Shown here: positions 33,246 through 33,724 of the stretch, in pieces
Numbering within the stretch: position 1 is the first letter of the stretch
Layout of the letters: each line of letters opens with the position of its first letter
Assembly (NCBI RefSeq): GCF_000498955.2
Contig: NZ_AYGX02000140.1
Span: forward strand, 1 to 33,724
Source: Lactiplantibacillus fabifermentans DSM 21115
GTDB lineage: Bacteria; Bacillota; Bacilli; Lactobacillales; Lactobacillaceae
Direction: 5' to 3'
DNA length: 33,724 nucleotides
Notes under the pieces: generated by a model
What the model was told of the DNA's origin: nothing
Database searches by the model: none
What the model saw: the letters and a program-made list of their open reading frames with translations, nothing else
Position numbers and translations under genes: made by a program

Positions 33246-33672
33246 TTAAAATGGATTTGGTAACCCGTTAGCAATTTTATCGGCCTTAGCTGCCGCCCGT
33301 TCTTGTTCAACCAGGTCGGTGGCGTGGGGGTCGGCATAAATGGCAATTTTTTCGTCGACGCCTTTGAGATTGGCCATGACTTCACGTTGCGCCGCTAAGA
33401 TACGGTCGCGATGGGCTTGCAGCAGGGCGCGTCGTTGCGGAATCGTGGCCGGACCTTGCATCACGGCCTCGATATAGGTACGAATATCGGCAATTTTCAT
33501 GCCCGTATTTTTTAGACAACAAATCGTTTTTAGTAAATGTAAGTCGCTGTCGGTAAAGACCCGATAACCGGCCGCGTTGCGCGCCACAAAGGGGAGGAGG
33601 CCTTGTTGGTCATAGTAGCGTAACGTATAAATCGACAAATTAGTCTTCGCGGCGACGTCTTTAATGGAATAA
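33246..33672 (-). pseudogene. MerR-family regulator, 5' end removed by IS
   Basis: The remaining protein has the MerR DNA-binding domain: YSIKDVAAKTN (first helix-turn-helix) then LSIYTLRYYDQQGLLP and GYRVFTDSDLHLL, followed by a long helix (residues about 85-115) that would form the dimer coiled coil. There is no obvious effector-binding domain. The coding frame runs to 33672 and meets the IS end exactly; no ATG/GTG/TTG precedes YSIKDV in frame. The start codon and promoter were therefore displaced. The first usable codon is TTG 33638, which would lose part of the DNA-binding domain. Confidence 0.75.
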
Positions 33673-33724
33673 GGTAGATTGCAAATTTAATCCGAATTTT
33701 TGGACAAATTGTTCAGCATAACCT
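33673..33724. mobile_element. Inverted-repeat end of an IS element (right edge)
   Basis: This starts GGTAGATTGCAAATTTAATC and mirrors positions 1-52, with the same 52-base length. The differences from the left copy (2 in the first 23 bases, then a 3-base indel) are what the left and right ends of one IS type would show. It may be one end of an IS30-like element whose body lies outside the window. Confidence 0.7.

Noticed and set aside
1-33724. The matching ends read as phage attL/attR next to the integrase
   Set aside because: The copies are inverted rather than direct, and they truncate genes abruptly, which fits IS ends better than attachment sites.

Overview
The window looks like chromosomal DNA of a Lactiplantibacillus (Lactobacillus plantarum group) or close relative. 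The evidence is a low-to-mid GC Gram-positive coding style, strong AGGAGG-type ribosome binding sites, an SMK (SAM-III) leader on metK, a leucine T-box on leuS, ferrochelatase without other heme genes, ytgP-ytzG, and a chorismate branch operon with a transporter-chorismate mutase fusion. No rRNA, tRNA or CRISPR array was seen. Both window edges are 52-bp inverted ends of an IS element resembling the IS30 family. One end truncates a phage-type integrase and the other removes the start of a merR gene.

Layout. 1-3.1 kb is a decayed prophage or accessory patch: truncated integrase, small membrane proteins, a frameshifted gene, an ASCH-like protein, a small HTH protein and a possible tiny membrane peptide. 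3.2-4.75 kb holds a GNAT acetyltransferase and a metallophosphoesterase, followed by a candidate small RNA. 5.0-11.4 kb is the metabolic core, one tightly overlapping operon: MFS-chorismate mutase fusion, aroC, a BacA/prephenate-dehydratase-like gene, aroA, tyrA and aroK. It is preceded by a strong promoter, a Tyr/Phe-rich leader peptide, mutually exclusive hairpins and a perfect intrinsic terminator, which is the anatomy of ribosome-mediated attenuation. I consider this the most interesting system in the window, because Firmicutes usually control such genes by T-boxes or proteins.

11.5-17.3 kb holds a CPBP protease, the hemH-mntH pair, and divergent mmuP/mmuM for S-methylmethionine uptake and its use to make methionine. 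18.0-20.6 kb has a secreted repeat protein and a membrane protein. 20.75-22.2 kb is metK with a greatly expanded SMK box. 22.8-25.7 kb has a drug exporter, a membrane-anchored hydrolase and a small membrane protein. 25.7-26.9 kb is a PAP2 phosphatase plus an MnmM/YtqB-like methyltransferase. 27.0-30.2 kb is T-box-controlled leuS. 30.8-33.2 kb is the ytgP-ytzG pair, followed by the damaged merR.

The intergenic regions are unusually structured. At least four copies of a roughly 180-190 bp element with terminal inverted repeats and covarying internal hairpins lie downstream of mmuM, metK and leuS and upstream of ytgP. A 40-bp perfect palindrome lies between the CPBP gene and mntH, and another long hairpin lies between the leuS T-box and leuS. 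Methyl-cycle genes (mmuP, mmuM, metK) and aromatic amino acid genes dominate the metabolic content.
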